A stretch of 64,000 bases of DNA from Ruegeria arenilitoris (GTDB lineage Bacteria; Pseudomonadota; Alphaproteobacteria; Rhodobacterales; Rhodobacteraceae). This document shows, piece after piece, positions 53,332 to 61,864 of the stretch. The translations under genes and the position numbers were made by a program. Numbering within the stretch: the first letter of the stretch is position 1; every line of letters begins with the position of its first letter. The notes beneath the pieces were generated by a model. That model made no database searches. It was not told the origin of the DNA and was given only the letters and a program-made list of their open reading frames with translations. The stretch is taken from assembly GCF_042675705.1 (NCBI RefSeq), contig NZ_JBHTJJ010000001.1. The stretch is one strand, 5' to 3'.

Positions 53332-53976
53332 TTACTTGCTGTGGCCTGTCATGTCGTACAGGGCTGAAATCTGTTCGGCGCTCAGCTGGCGAGGATTCAG
53401 GCCTCGGGTCAGCAGGGCGAGTTTTGCGGTTTCCTCCAGTTCTTCCATTGCGATACTGGCCGCCCAGATGTCTTTGCCGGCAACCACAGGGCCATGATTG
53501 GCCAGCAGCACCGCGCTGCGCTGTCCAGCCAGTCCCCGGACCGCGTTGCCCATTTCAGGGTCGCCGGGCAGGAAGAATGGCAGCAATTTCACCCGACCGA
53601 CCCGCATGATTGAATACGGGGTCAGCGGCGGCAGAACGTCCTCGGGGTCAACTTCGGGAAGCATGGACCAGGCCACCGAATGCGTCGAGTGGAGGTGGAC
53701 CACAGCCCCGGTCTGCTGCCTTGTGTCGTAGAAGGCCGAGTGCAGCGGGACTTCCTTGGTCGGTAAGTCGCCATCAATGTGCTGAAACCGGGCATCCAGA
53801 TGGCTGATCCGCGCCGGGTCGAGAAACCCCATCGAACTGCCGGTCGGCGTAACCAGGATCGTTCCGTCGGTCAGCCGGGCCGAGATGTTGCCCGACGCAC
53901 CGCAGGTCAGTCCCCGGTCGAACATCGACTTTGCAAGCAGACAGATTTCTTCCCGCAGCTTCGCCGCCTCGCTCAT
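53332..53976 (-). CDS. otnC: Class II aldolase, 3-oxo-tetronate 4-phosphate decarboxylase type
   Basis: A 214-residue zinc enzyme of the class II aldolase/adducin family. Zinc ligands are H94 and H96 in VVHLHSTHS and a later His in LANHGPVVAG; E75 lies in TKEVPLHS. GLTCGASGNISAR binds phosphate. Next to an OtnK-type kinase it is best read as the decarboxylase that turns a 3-oxo-tetronate 4-phosphate (or related oxo acid phosphate) into a triose phosphate plus CO2. Its ATG overlaps the kinase stop. It is the last gene of the leftward tct operon. Confidence 0.82.
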   Translation of the reverse strand: MSEAAKLREEICLLAKSMFDRGLTCGASGNISARLTDGTILVTPTGSSMGFLDPARISHLDARFQHIDGDLPTKEVPLHSAFYDTRQQTGAVVHLHSTHSVAWSMLPEVDPEDVLPPLTPYSIMRVGRVKLLPFFLPGDPEMGNAVRGLAGQRSAVLLANHGPVVAGKDIWAASIAMEELEETAKLALLTRGLNPRQLSAEQISALYDMTGHSK

Positions 53977-55202
53977 TGTTGCCGCTCCATTCTGTTCAAG
54001 GCGTCCGCAAAGAAATCGGGGCCGCCGAAATTACCCGATTTCAGCGCCAGTGCAATGGACGGGGTGCCGGGCAGGAGTACCATGGGAACGCCGGCGGCCA
54101 AGCGGGGGCCGATCTGCAACTGCTGCGCGCGCAGTCCCTGGACAACCGCGCCCGAAGTCTCACCCCCAGCAATGACCATCCGTCGGAAGCCCGCGGCCCG
54201 CAGGCCGCGGGAGAGAACGGAGAATAGGTTTTCGATCGCTGCAGATGCCTTTTCCTTGCCGAAGGAGTCCTGTGCTTGCCTCACGACTTGTGGATCGGCC
54301 GAAGAATAGATCAGCGGCGGTTGTTTCTGCTCGAGCGCCCAGTTGACCAATTCTTCCACCGAGATCGAGCCGCTGACCGCGTCCCGCGCCGTGACCTCAC
54401 GGTGTGGGGCGACGTCCCGGAAGCGCGCGACTTGCTCTCGGGTGGCGCGGCTGCAGGATCCTGACAGCACGATGCCGGGTCCGGACACTCCGTCCCACTG
54501 TGGGTGTTGCGGTTCAAACCCAAAATTTGCCGGCAACCCAAGCGCGATCCCGGACCCGCCGCAAAGGAGCAGGGTATCGCGGGCAGCCTTGCCGATTTCC
54601 AGCAGGTCTGCGTCGCGGATTGCGTCGACGATCGTATGACCTTTGGGAGGCAGGGCAGACCGAATGGCCGCAGCCCCCTGCATGACCACCAAGGCGGCCA
54701 CATGATGGATCGGACCGGTGGACTGGGTGGCCAGCAGACGCCGGAGGTCAGGGTCGGTCATCGGAGTCAGTGGATGGTTCTGCATGCCGCTTTCACTCAG
54801 CAACTTGTCCTGCACGAACAGGTGCCCTTGGTAAACGCTGCGCCCATTTTCGGGAAAAGCCGGACAGACGATCGTGGTCGGAGCGTTCAGCCTTTCCGCA
54901 AGCGCATCCAGAACCGGACCGATATTGCCCTTTGCGGTGCTGTCGAAGGTCGAACAGACCTTGAAGACGATTTGCTGCGCACCCTGGGACAGCAGCCAGT
55001 CACAGGCTGCCAGACTGTCGCGCACCGCCTCGTCAACCGGGGCCGTGCGCGACTTGAGCGCAACCACGGCCGCATCCAGATCTTGGTCCACGTGGCCCGT
55101 TGGGATGCCAACAAACTGGCCGACCCGCATGCCGCCCTCGGCGAGGGTCAGGCCAATGTCGGATGCGCCGGTGAAATCATCGGCAATGACTCCGATCTTC
55201 AT
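53973..55202 (-). CDS. otnK: DUF1537 acid-sugar kinase, 3-oxo-tetronate kinase type
   Basis: A 409-residue two-domain kinase. N-terminal substrate-binding domain: GVIADDFTGASDIGLTLAEGG, KVCSTFDSTAKGNIGPV, CPAFPENGRSVYQGHLFVQ. C-terminal nucleotide-binding domain: GSCSRATREQVARF and VIAGGETSGAVVQGL. The family phosphorylates oxidised C4 or branched acid sugars (3-oxo-tetronate, threonate, 3-oxo-isoapionate). Pairing with an aldolase-class decarboxylase points to OtnK over DtnK, whose partner is PdxA2. The ATG overlaps the hydrolase stop as ATGA. Confidence 0.85.
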   Translation of the reverse strand: MKIGVIADDFTGASDIGLTLAEGGMRVGQFVGIPTGHVDQDLDAAVVALKSRTAPVDEAVRDSLAACDWLLSQGAQQIVFKVCSTFDSTAKGNIGPVLDALAERLNAPTTIVCPAFPENGRSVYQGHLFVQDKLLSESGMQNHPLTPMTDPDLRRLLATQSTGPIHHVAALVVMQGAAAIRSALPPKGHTIVDAIRDADLLEIGKAARDTLLLCGGSGIALGLPANFGFEPQHPQWDGVSGPGIVLSGSCSRATREQVARFRDVAPHREVTARDAVSGSISVEELVNWALEQKQPPLIYSSADPQVVRQAQDSFGKEKASAAIENLFSVLSRGLRAAGFRRMVIAGGETSGAVVQGLRAQQLQIGPRLAAGVPMVLLPGTPSIALALKSGNFGGPDFFADALNRMERQQ

Positions 55203-55996
55203 AGTTTGATCTCTCTGATTGGCCCCGTGTCCAGACGGTTGATGTGGTCGGCCGGTCCCGGGGGGAAAACGGACCGGACCAGCGGATCGTGGCCTGGGAT
55301 GATCAGGCCGGGGGCGGACGCGAGGCTTTGCAGCTTGTCAAAGCCCTCCAGCATGTCCTGCAGGTCGACCACAATGGGGAATGGTTTTCGGGTCATGAAG
55401 TTCTCGTAGTAATGCGATGCGTCCGAGGCCAAAACCATCCAGCCGCTGGCAGTCCGGACACGTACGCATTGCAGCCCGCGGGAGTGGCCGCCGATGCAAT
55501 GGACCGTGACTCCGTCAGCCAACTCGGCGTCGCCGTCATGGAAAACCACTTTGCCGGAATAAAGCCGCTTGACCGCCTCGCAGATATGACCGGCCGAAAA
55601 TGGCGCACGCAGAGTGTCGTGGCACATGCAGGGACCCGTGGCAAAGGCCATCTCGGCCGCCTGCATATGCAACGTGGCGTTTGGAAACAGGTGCAGACCC
55701 CCTGCGTGGTCATAGTGCAGGTGCGTGACGATCACTTGCTGAATGGCCTCTGGCGCGATCCCGAAAGGCCGCAAGGCTTCACGCGGATCCATGGCAATAG
55801 GCCGTCCGCGGCCCAGCCCTTCGTCGGTGTCATATCCGGTATCCACCAGGATGACCTGAGTGCCGCGCTGGAGCAGCCACAGGTAGTAGTCCATGGCATG
55901 AGGGGCAGCGTGATCGTCATCCAGTATGAAACTGTCGGCGCGGGTGCGGGCATTTCTGTCCGCATATTTGATGGCATAGACTTCCCAGTCGTTCAT
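55199..55996 (-). CDS. Metallo-beta-lactamase-fold hydrolase (AHL-lactonase-like)
   Basis: A 265-residue binuclear-zinc hydrolase. The signature THLHYDHAGG (H92, H94, D96, H97) is intact and further ligands lie in IGGHSRGLQ, SDASHYYENF and IIPGHDP. It is most like the N-acyl-homoserine-lactonase branch of the MBL superfamily. In the acid-sugar operon a lactonase opening a sugar-acid lactone is a plausible alternative to quorum quenching; neither is shown. Coupled to both neighbours by ATGA overlaps. Confidence 0.83.
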   Translation of the reverse strand: MNDWEVYAIKYADRNARTRADSFILDDDHAAPHAMDYYLWLLQRGTQVILVDTGYDTDEGLGRGRPIAMDPREALRPFGIAPEAIQQVIVTHLHYDHAGGLHLFPNATLHMQAAEMAFATGPCMCHDTLRAPFSAGHICEAVKRLYSGKVVFHDGDAELADGVTVHCIGGHSRGLQCVRVRTASGWMVLASDASHYYENFMTRKPFPIVVDLQDMLEGFDKLQSLASAPGLIIPGHDPLVRSVFPPGPADHINRLDTGPIREIKL

Positions 55997-56280
55997 CGCA
56001 TGACCTCGGAGAACGTGTTGACCTGCTTTCGGACCACCATATCGGAAACCGCCAGATCGAATGTCTTGAAATGCGGACTGTCCAAGTGGATCCTGAACGC
56101 TTCGGCGTTCGAGTAGATCTCATACAGAAAAACGATGGCTGGATCGTCCCCTGCGCAGACGTCGAATTGCAGGCACCCGGGCTCGTCGCTCAACGACATG
56201 CGCGCGTTGTCCAGCATCAGAGGCAGGAAACGCTCGCGTGTCCCGGGCTTCAACTCGAAGGTTACGGTAACGGCATACAT
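55993..56280 (-). CDS. Antibiotic-biosynthesis-monooxygenase (ABM) domain protein
   Basis: A 95-residue ferredoxin-like fold protein. MYAVTVTFELKPGTRERFLPLMLDNARMSLSDEPGCLQFDV and YEIYSNAEAFRIHLDSPHFKTF are the standard ABM/Dabb pattern (as LsrG and YgiN). Such proteins act as small isomerases, monooxygenases or lactone/aldehyde-processing partners. Here a step between the oxidase and lactonase is possible. The start codon shares one base with the tctA stop (TGATG). Confidence 0.83.
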   Translation of the reverse strand: MYAVTVTFELKPGTRERFLPLMLDNARMSLSDEPGCLQFDVCAGDDPAIVFLYEIYSNAEAFRIHLDSPHFKTFDLAVSDMVVRKQVNTFSEVMR

Positions 56281-57791
56281 CAGGCGGGCGCTCCTTTCAG
56301 ACGGGCGAACAGGCGTTTTACCGGAGGCAATTGGCTGAGGATCAGCGCCACGTTCAACACCAGCAGAATTGCTGCTCCCGGTCGAGACACAAATACCGAC
56401 AGATCGCCATCCGACAGGAACAGTGACCGGCGGAATGTCTCGTCGAACAACCCACCAAGGATGACGCCAATGACCAGCGGCGCAATCGGATACTTCATCA
56501 GGTTCATGAAATACGCCACGAAGCCGACCCCCAGCATAAGGTAAAGGTCATTGATACCGCCACCCACACTGAAGGAACCAATCGTGGTCAGAACCATCAC
56601 GACGGGCAAGAAAACAGTTTGCGGGATTTTGAGAATCTTGATGAAGACCCGCGCGGTGAAAAGGCCCATCAGGAACATCGTCAACGATGCAAGTACCAGG
56701 ATGGCGACGACCCGCAGGATGATTTCGGGGTCGATCGTGGGGCCGGGGATGACGTTGTTGATTTTGAAAGCCCCCAGCAGCGCGGCCGCAGGTGGCGAGC
56801 CGGGGATGCCCAGCACCAACAGGGGGATCAGTGCGCCGCCGATACAGGCGTTGTTGGCGGTCTCTGAACACAAAAGCCCGTCCAGTGAACCTTTGCCGAA
56901 GTTCTTCCCATCCTTCGAAACGGTTTTGCCGACACCGTAGCTGACCCATCCGGCAACATCCTCGCCGACGCCCGGCAGGGCACCAACGCCGGTGCCGATC
57001 ACGCCGGACCTGCCGATGGTGGGCAGGTGACGGCGGACTGTCAAGAGATTTGGCAGGATCGAGCCTTTCAGAGCCATAACCTTGCCGGCTTCGACATGGC
57101 GCAGGCCTTCGATGATCTGAGGGATCGCGAACGCCCCCATGAGAACGGGCACCACCTGGAACCCGCTCAGCATGTAGGACCAGCCGAAGGTGTAGCGGGG
57201 CTCGGACAGCAAGGGGTCAAGTCCGACCATGGCCATAGCAAGCCCGATCAGACCAGAAATCCACCCTTTGAGCACCAGGTCCTCGCTCATGAGAGTGCCA
57301 GACAGAAGGATGCCGAACAGGGCCAGCAGCGCCTTTTCGGGGCTGGCGATGTTCTTTGAAACAAGCAGCAGCGCCCAGACGAAGATCAGGAGCGTGAGTG
57401 TGCCGATGATGGTCCCGATGAAACTGGCCGTCGTCGTCAATCCAAGGGCCTCACCGCCGCGTCCGGCCTTGGCAAGTGGGTGACCGTCCATTGCGGTGGC
57501 GGCGCTGGCGGCGGTGCCGGGGATGTTCAGCAGGATCGAGGGGTAGGACCCGCCGTAAATCGCCCCGACATAAGCGCCCAGCAGCGCGATCAAAGAGTAA
57601 TCCAGCGGGATCTTGTTGCCGAAGAAACCGGTCAGAATGGTCACGGCAAGGGTTGCGGTCAGGCCGGGCAATGCACCGAATGTGATGCCCAGAAAGACCG
57701 AGAAAACCAGATAGAGGTAGGTCAGCGGATCGGCGACCAGCGCAGCGAAGGCATGGCCGAATCCCGCAAGCTGAGACAAGACGAACTCCAT
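56280..57791 (-). CDS. tctA: Tripartite tricarboxylate transporter large membrane protein
   Basis: A 503-residue inner-membrane protein with about ten to twelve helices. TctA signatures include LGITFGALPGLTATLAVTIL, GAYVGAIYGGSYPSILLNIPGTAASAATAMDG, GVGALPGVGEDVAGWVSYG (repeat of the first) and LLVLGIPGSPPAAALLGA. It forms the translocation path of a TTT importer driven by cation gradients together with TctB and the TctC binding protein. The start is ATG at 57791, 4 nt after the TctB stop. Confidence 0.94.
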   Translation of the reverse strand: MEFVLSQLAGFGHAFAALVADPLTYLYLVFSVFLGITFGALPGLTATLAVTILTGFFGNKIPLDYSLIALLGAYVGAIYGGSYPSILLNIPGTAASAATAMDGHPLAKAGRGGEALGLTTTASFIGTIIGTLTLLIFVWALLLVSKNIASPEKALLALFGILLSGTLMSEDLVLKGWISGLIGLAMAMVGLDPLLSEPRYTFGWSYMLSGFQVVPVLMGAFAIPQIIEGLRHVEAGKVMALKGSILPNLLTVRRHLPTIGRSGVIGTGVGALPGVGEDVAGWVSYGVGKTVSKDGKNFGKGSLDGLLCSETANNACIGGALIPLLVLGIPGSPPAAALLGAFKINNVIPGPTIDPEIILRVVAILVLASLTMFLMGLFTARVFIKILKIPQTVFLPVVMVLTTIGSFSVGGGINDLYLMLGVGFVAYFMNLMKYPIAPLVIGVILGGLFDETFRRSLFLSDGDLSVFVSRPGAAILLVLNVALILSQLPPVKRLFARLKGAPA

Positions 57792-57795
57792 GGTC

Positions 57796-58545
57796 TTAGC
57801 CTTTCCAGATCGGGCGGAGCGTCACGTAGTAGTGGTACTCGATTTGTTGAAACAGCAGGCCACCGCGCGCCGGAACATTCTGGCGAAATCCGAAGGCCAT
57901 GGCGCAAACCAGGGTAAACGGCGCGAGGATGGCTATGTAGGGAACAACCCGCAAAAGCCGCTCGGACCGGGCCTTGACCAAAACCGGGATCGTCAGGGCA
58001 ACCCATATGCCCAACGTGATCCAGTCGTCCGCATGTGCGTTCCAGTCGGCTTGAGCAGGGTAGAGCAACCAGGACGTGAACCCAGCCAGGCAAACGGCGC
58101 CGCAGGCGATCATCGCGCGCCGCGGGTGCCCGCCGTAATACCCAAATATGAGAGCGGTAATCAGAAGGCCGGAACACAGGATGAAATCGACGCGCGGGAC
58201 CAGCCCGCCCACATAAGCCAGAAGGATCAGGCCAATGGTGGAAAAGCGAAATGCTTCGTCAGGGTTCCAGCCGATGCCAGCCGCACCAAGGGCGTGCCGC
58301 GCCCCGCCGGACCGGACCGAAATCACGAACAGCGCGACCGAGAGGCACAAGAGGCCCACAAAGATGAACAACGGAACAATGGCTGCTGAGTCGTACCATT
58401 GGGTACCGCTGACCCCCGCTTTGTTTTCTCCCCACAGGGGGATGTCCATGGTCTTCCACAGGAAGAACACCGATGTTGCCCCCCAAACCAGCGACGCCCA
58501 GAAATCCCGTGCGCGCAGGACCAGAATGTCCTCAGCCTTTTCCAA
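57796..58545 (-). CDS. tctB: Tripartite tricarboxylate transporter small membrane protein
   Basis: A protein of 249 residues, longer than the usual 150-residue TctB. Five to six helices are visible, with an internal RHALGAAGIGWNPDEAF loop and a C-terminal segment RFGFRQNVPARGGLLFQQIE. Position between tctC and tctA identifies it more than sequence does. The start is TTG at 58545 with GGGAGGG five bases upstream; a TTG at 58563 lies in the preceding A run and was rejected. It follows a strong terminator structure after tctC. Confidence 0.75.
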   Translation of the reverse strand: MEKAEDILVLRARDFWASLVWGATSVFFLWKTMDIPLWGENKAGVSGTQWYDSAAIVPLFIFVGLLCLSVALFVISVRSGGARHALGAAGIGWNPDEAFRFSTIGLILLAYVGGLVPRVDFILCSGLLITALIFGYYGGHPRRAMIACGAVCLAGFTSWLLYPAQADWNAHADDWITLGIWVALTIPVLVKARSERLLRVVPYIAILAPFTLVCAMAFGFRQNVPARGGLLFQQIEYHYYVTLRPIWKG

Positions 58546-58561
58546 CTTTGCCCTCCCGTGC

Positions 58562-58590
58562 AAAAAAAAGGGGCGCGGAACCGCGCCCCC
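58562..58590 (-). terminator. Terminator between tctC and tctB
   Basis: On the minus strand GGGGCGCGG / CCGCGCCCC (nine bases, TT between) is followed by eight T residues. As an intrinsic terminator inside the operon it would let only part of the transcription reach tctB, giving more binding protein than membrane parts. Confidence 0.85.
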
Positions 58591-58605
58591 AAGATCGTTT
58601 GTCGC

Positions 58606-59613
58606 TCAGGGCTTCTCGATGCCCAGAGAGGCCGGATCGACGGTCGTCGCACCCAGATCCTGCAGGGTGTATGCAAAGGTGGATTCCAGCGTCGAGAACA
58701 GCTTCTGCGCCTCGGGTCCGTACTGTCCGCCGATGTCATAATTGTTTGCTGCGGCCCAATCGGCCACGGCCTGCGAGGCCATGGCTTTCTGGAACGCATC
58801 CGCCAGTTTTGCCTTTACATCGTCGCTTGCCGAATTGTGGACTGCAAAGCCGATTGCCTGTTTCAGCGGCAAATATTGGTCGAGCCCGTCATAGATGCCA
58901 AAGGCCGAAGGAACGGTCATTCCCGCGATTTCCGCGTTTTCAGGCGTCAGCATCGCCAGAGGGCGCAACTGTCCGCCTTCGATCAGCGGGGCCTGTTCCG
59001 CCAGCGAGGTCACGACCAGCGCAACTTCACCGGCGATGGCGGCCTCTTGCCCCGGAGCTGAGCCTTTGTAGGGGACGAATTTGAACTCGGCGCCCGAGCC
59101 CTTTTCGATGGCCAGCAGGTTCAGGTGGTGGATGGATCCCGCACCCGAGGCTGCCGCGGGGATGGTTCCGGGCGCGGCCTTCGCCGCGTCCACCAACTCT
59201 TCAAGGCTGTTGTAGGGGCTGTCTGCGGGAACCGAGATCAAATCAGGCGAGCCGCCAACGATGAATGGAAACCAGTAGTCGAACTTTTTGTCCCAGCCGC
59301 CCTGGACGGCGGCGGTCACGTTTGATTCGGAAAGTCCGACCAACGTATAGCCGTCATCAGGCTGGTTCATGACGTAGACCATTCCGTTTGAACCCGCCAC
59401 GCCTCCGGTCTGGTTGATCACGTTGATCGACACCGGCAGGTGTTTCTCCATCTCGGCCATGATCATCCGGTTGATGGTGTCGGTGCCGCCTCCGGCGCCC
59501 CAGACGACGGCGGTGGTAATGTCCCGGTAAGGATACTCCTGCGCGCTGGCGAGCCCTGCGGCACCTGCCGTCATTAGGGCGGCCGCGGCCAACCTTGCGA
59601 TTTTCGACTTCAT
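58606..59613 (-). CDS. tctC: Tripartite tricarboxylate transporter binding protein
   Basis: A 335-residue periplasmic binding protein of the Bug/TctC family. Signal peptide 1-25 (ends ASA), then YPYRDITTAVVWGAGGGTDTINRMI and VINQTGGVAGSNGMVYVMNQPDDGYTL, GSGAEFKFVPYKGSAPG and VALVVTSLAEQAPLI. The Bug fold closes on carboxylates, usually di- or tricarboxylates or sugar acids. ATG at 59613 follows GGGAGGAAAAG. It is the first gene of the leftward operon, and its promoter region overlaps the GntR-type operator. Confidence 0.93.
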   Translation of the reverse strand: MKSKIARLAAAALMTAGAAGLASAQEYPYRDITTAVVWGAGGGTDTINRMIMAEMEKHLPVSINVINQTGGVAGSNGMVYVMNQPDDGYTLVGLSESNVTAAVQGGWDKKFDYWFPFIVGGSPDLISVPADSPYNSLEELVDAAKAAPGTIPAAASGAGSIHHLNLLAIEKGSGAEFKFVPYKGSAPGQEAAIAGEVALVVTSLAEQAPLIEGGQLRPLAMLTPENAEIAGMTVPSAFGIYDGLDQYLPLKQAIGFAVHNSASDDVKAKLADAFQKAMASQAVADWAAANNYDIGGQYGPEAQKLFSTLESTFAYTLQDLGATTVDPASLGIEKP

Positions 59614-59659
59614 CTTTTCCTCCCAGATGCAGTGATGTGTTTGTTGTTGCATTTAATTG

Positions 59660-59686
59660 CGTATACGTTACACAATGCGTTGTCAA
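59660..59686 (-). promoter_or_regulatory. Divergent promoter region with GntR-type operator
   Basis: On the minus strand a perfect TTGACA (59686-59681) is the -35 of the tctC operon; TATACG or TACGCA lies 15 to 17 nt further. The -10 overlaps CGTATACG (59660-59667), an exact palindrome of the GTATAC kind seen in FCD-subfamily GntR operators. The divergent rightward operon starts 59 nt beyond. GntR encoded in that operon is the likely ligand-dependent repressor. Confidence 0.65.
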
Positions 59687-59744
59687 CGACCGGAATTGAT
59701 TTAAGGTCGAACGCAAGAACACAGGAAAAGGACGCAGGGCGCAT

Positions 59745-60836
59745 ATGGCCGAGAAACTACAGATTGCAGTGTTCCACGGGGACGGGATCGGCCCGGAAAT
59801 CATGGCTCCGACGCTAAGCATCCTTGCGCAGCTGTCTGAGCAGACCGAGGACTATACACTTGAGTTTCGGGACGTTCCGGCCGGGGCAGCCCACTATGCG
59901 CAAACCGGAGAATCATTTCCGAAAACTTCAATGAATGCGGCGCGGCAGGCGGATGCCATTCTATTGTCCGCGATGGGTTTGCCGGACGTTCGGTACCCGG
60001 ATGGGACCGAGATTTCCCCTCAGATCGACCTCCGCAAGGCGCTGGGGCTGTTTGCCGGTGTGCGCCCTGTGCGGGTGAGGGCCGGGCAGGCGACACCATT
60101 GGCCCTGCCGCCGGGCAAGGAAATTGACTTCGTTCTGATCCGCGAAAGTACTGAGGGGTTGTTTCACACCCAGGGGTGCGGAGAAGTGACCGAGGATGAG
60201 GCGCGCGAGACGCTGCTGATCACCCGAGAGGTCTGCGAAAAGCTGTTTCGGTTTTCCTTCCAGCTGGCGCATGATCGAAAGTCATCCGGGCAGGGTCGGG
60301 GTCGGGTCACCTGTGTGGACAAGGCCAACGTCTTCCGCGCCTTTGCATTCTTCCGGGATCTGTTCGATGCCGAGGCTGAGCGTCACCCGGACCTGGTTGC
60401 GGATCATGCCTATGTGGATGCAACGGCCTTGTGGATGGTTCAGAAGCCTTGGGAATTTGATGTTCTGGTCACGGAAAACATGTTTGGCGACATCCTGTCT
60501 GACCTTGGGGCCGGGCTGATGGGAGGGCTGGGTCTGGCGCCCTCGGCTGACATTGGTCTGGATCATGCGGTGTTCCAGCCCTGTCACGGTTCCGCCCCCG
60601 ACATTGCCGGGGAGGGCATCGCCAATCCGTTTGCCATGTTCCAGTCGGCGGCGATGATGCTGGAGTGGCTTGGGTTGCGGCATCAGATCCCGGCGTTGTC
60701 GCGCGATGGGCAACGGCTGCACGCCGCAGTCGACAGCGTCGTGTCCGAGGGCCGAATTCTGACCCGTGATCTGGGCGGAGAAGCCGACACGCTGGCCGCA
60801 GCGCGGGCGGTGGCGGACAGGGTGTTCTCGGTGTGA
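59745..60836 (+). CDS. Isocitrate/isopropylmalate-dehydrogenase-family enzyme (tartrate DH-like)
   Basis: A 363-residue NAD(P)-linked beta-decarboxylating dehydrogenase. IAVFHGDGIGPEIM at the N-terminus, FVLIRESTEGLFH, CVDKANVFRAF, DHAYVDATALWMV, MFGDILSDLGAGLMGGLGLAPSA and HGSAPDIAGEGIANP are family motifs. It is closer to tartrate/D-malate dehydrogenases than to LeuB, because leucine genes are absent and it sits with acid-sugar genes. In the cluster it should oxidise a hydroxy acid to the oxo acid for OtnK/OtnC. The GTG of the next gene overlaps its stop. Confidence 0.84.
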   Translation: MAEKLQIAVFHGDGIGPEIMAPTLSILAQLSEQTEDYTLEFRDVPAGAAHYAQTGESFPKTSMNAARQADAILLSAMGLPDVRYPDGTEISPQIDLRKALGLFAGVRPVRVRAGQATPLALPPGKEIDFVLIRESTEGLFHTQGCGEVTEDEARETLLITREVCEKLFRFSFQLAHDRKSSGQGRGRVTCVDKANVFRAFAFFRDLFDAEAERHPDLVADHAYVDATALWMVQKPWEFDVLVTENMFGDILSDLGAGLMGGLGLAPSADIGLDHAVFQPCHGSAPDIAGEGIANPFAMFQSAAMMLEWLGLRHQIPALSRDGQRLHAAVDSVVSEGRILTRDLGGEADTLAAARAVADRVFSV

Positions 60837-61864
60837 GCAGCCAGCAGTTCATTCGTGTCGCCTGTGTCGGCGCCGGCTATTTCAGCCAGTTCCACTATGG
60901 CAGCTGGCGCCGCATACCGCAGGTTCAACTGGTCGCCGCATGTGATCGCGATCTCGAGAAGGCGGCCGCCACTGGATTGCGTGCCTATGATGATCTGCCG
61001 TCCATGCTGGCCCGGGAAACGCCCCAGCTGTTGGACATAATCCTGCCGCCTGACGGTCATGCCGACGCAATTCGCGCCGCGCTGGACGCGGGTGTGGGTT
61101 GGATCTTGTGCCAAAAACCGTTTTGTCGATCTCTGGCAGAAGCGGAGGATGTACTGAAGGACGCTCGGGATGCCGGAGCCACCGTCGTTGTCCACGAGAA
61201 TTTTCGCTTTCAGCCGTGGTATCGGGTGATGAAGGACGCCCTGACACGCGGGGATATCGGGACACCGCTGCAGGCCACGTTCCGGCTGCGCCCGGGCGAC
61301 GGGCAGGGGCCTCGCGCTTATCTTGATCGGCAGCCCTATTTTCAGAAAATGCCGCGTTTTCTGATCCACGAAACGGCGGTGCATTGGGTCGATACGTTTC
61401 GGTTCTTGTTCGGCAATCCGGTCTCGGTTTACGCCGATCTGCGGCGGATAAACCCGGTCATTGCCGGAGAGGACGCAGGCTATGTCATCTTTGAGTTCGA
61501 AAACGGGTTGAGGGCCGTGTTCGATGGCAACCGGAACCTGGATCATGCCTCGAACAATCTGCGCCGCACCATGGGGGAGGCCCTGATCGAAGGCACTGGC
61601 GGAACACTGACGATGGATGGTTTTGGCGCCGTTGGGCTGCGTGAATTCGGCAGCCAGAGCAGCTTGCAGTTGCTTGCGCCCGATAAATGGGAGGGCTTTG
61701 GTGGCGATTGCGTGCACGCATTGCAGCAGCATGTCATATCCGGTCTTCTAAATGGAACGCATTTGGAAAATACTGGCCCGGACTATCTGGACGTTATCCG
61801 CATTGAGCAGGCGATCTACAGATCTGATGCGGAGGGCAGGAAAATCGTTTTGGAGGCCGAATGA
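60833..61864 (+). CDS. Gfo/Idh/MocA-family oxidoreductase
   Basis: A 343-residue NAD(P)-dependent sugar oxidoreductase. RVACVGAGYFSQFHYGSWRRIP is the nucleotide-binding start, VQKPFCRSLAEA-type ILCQKPF has the active-site Lys, and VHENFRFQPWYR is the catalytic region. The C-terminal domain is the usual open beta sheet. The GTG start overlaps the upstream stop as GTGA and its stop overlaps the GntR ATG. Substrate is likely a sugar acid or its lactone of the cluster. Confidence 0.86.
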   Translation: MSSQQFIRVACVGAGYFSQFHYGSWRRIPQVQLVAACDRDLEKAAATGLRAYDDLPSMLARETPQLLDIILPPDGHADAIRAALDAGVGWILCQKPFCRSLAEAEDVLKDARDAGATVVVHENFRFQPWYRVMKDALTRGDIGTPLQATFRLRPGDGQGPRAYLDRQPYFQKMPRFLIHETAVHWVDTFRFLFGNPVSVYADLRRINPVIAGEDAGYVIFEFENGLRAVFDGNRNLDHASNNLRRTMGEALIEGTGGTLTMDGFGAVGLREFGSQSSLQLLAPDKWEGFGGDCVHALQQHVISGLLNGTHLENTGPDYLDVIRIEQAIYRSDAEGRKIVLEAE

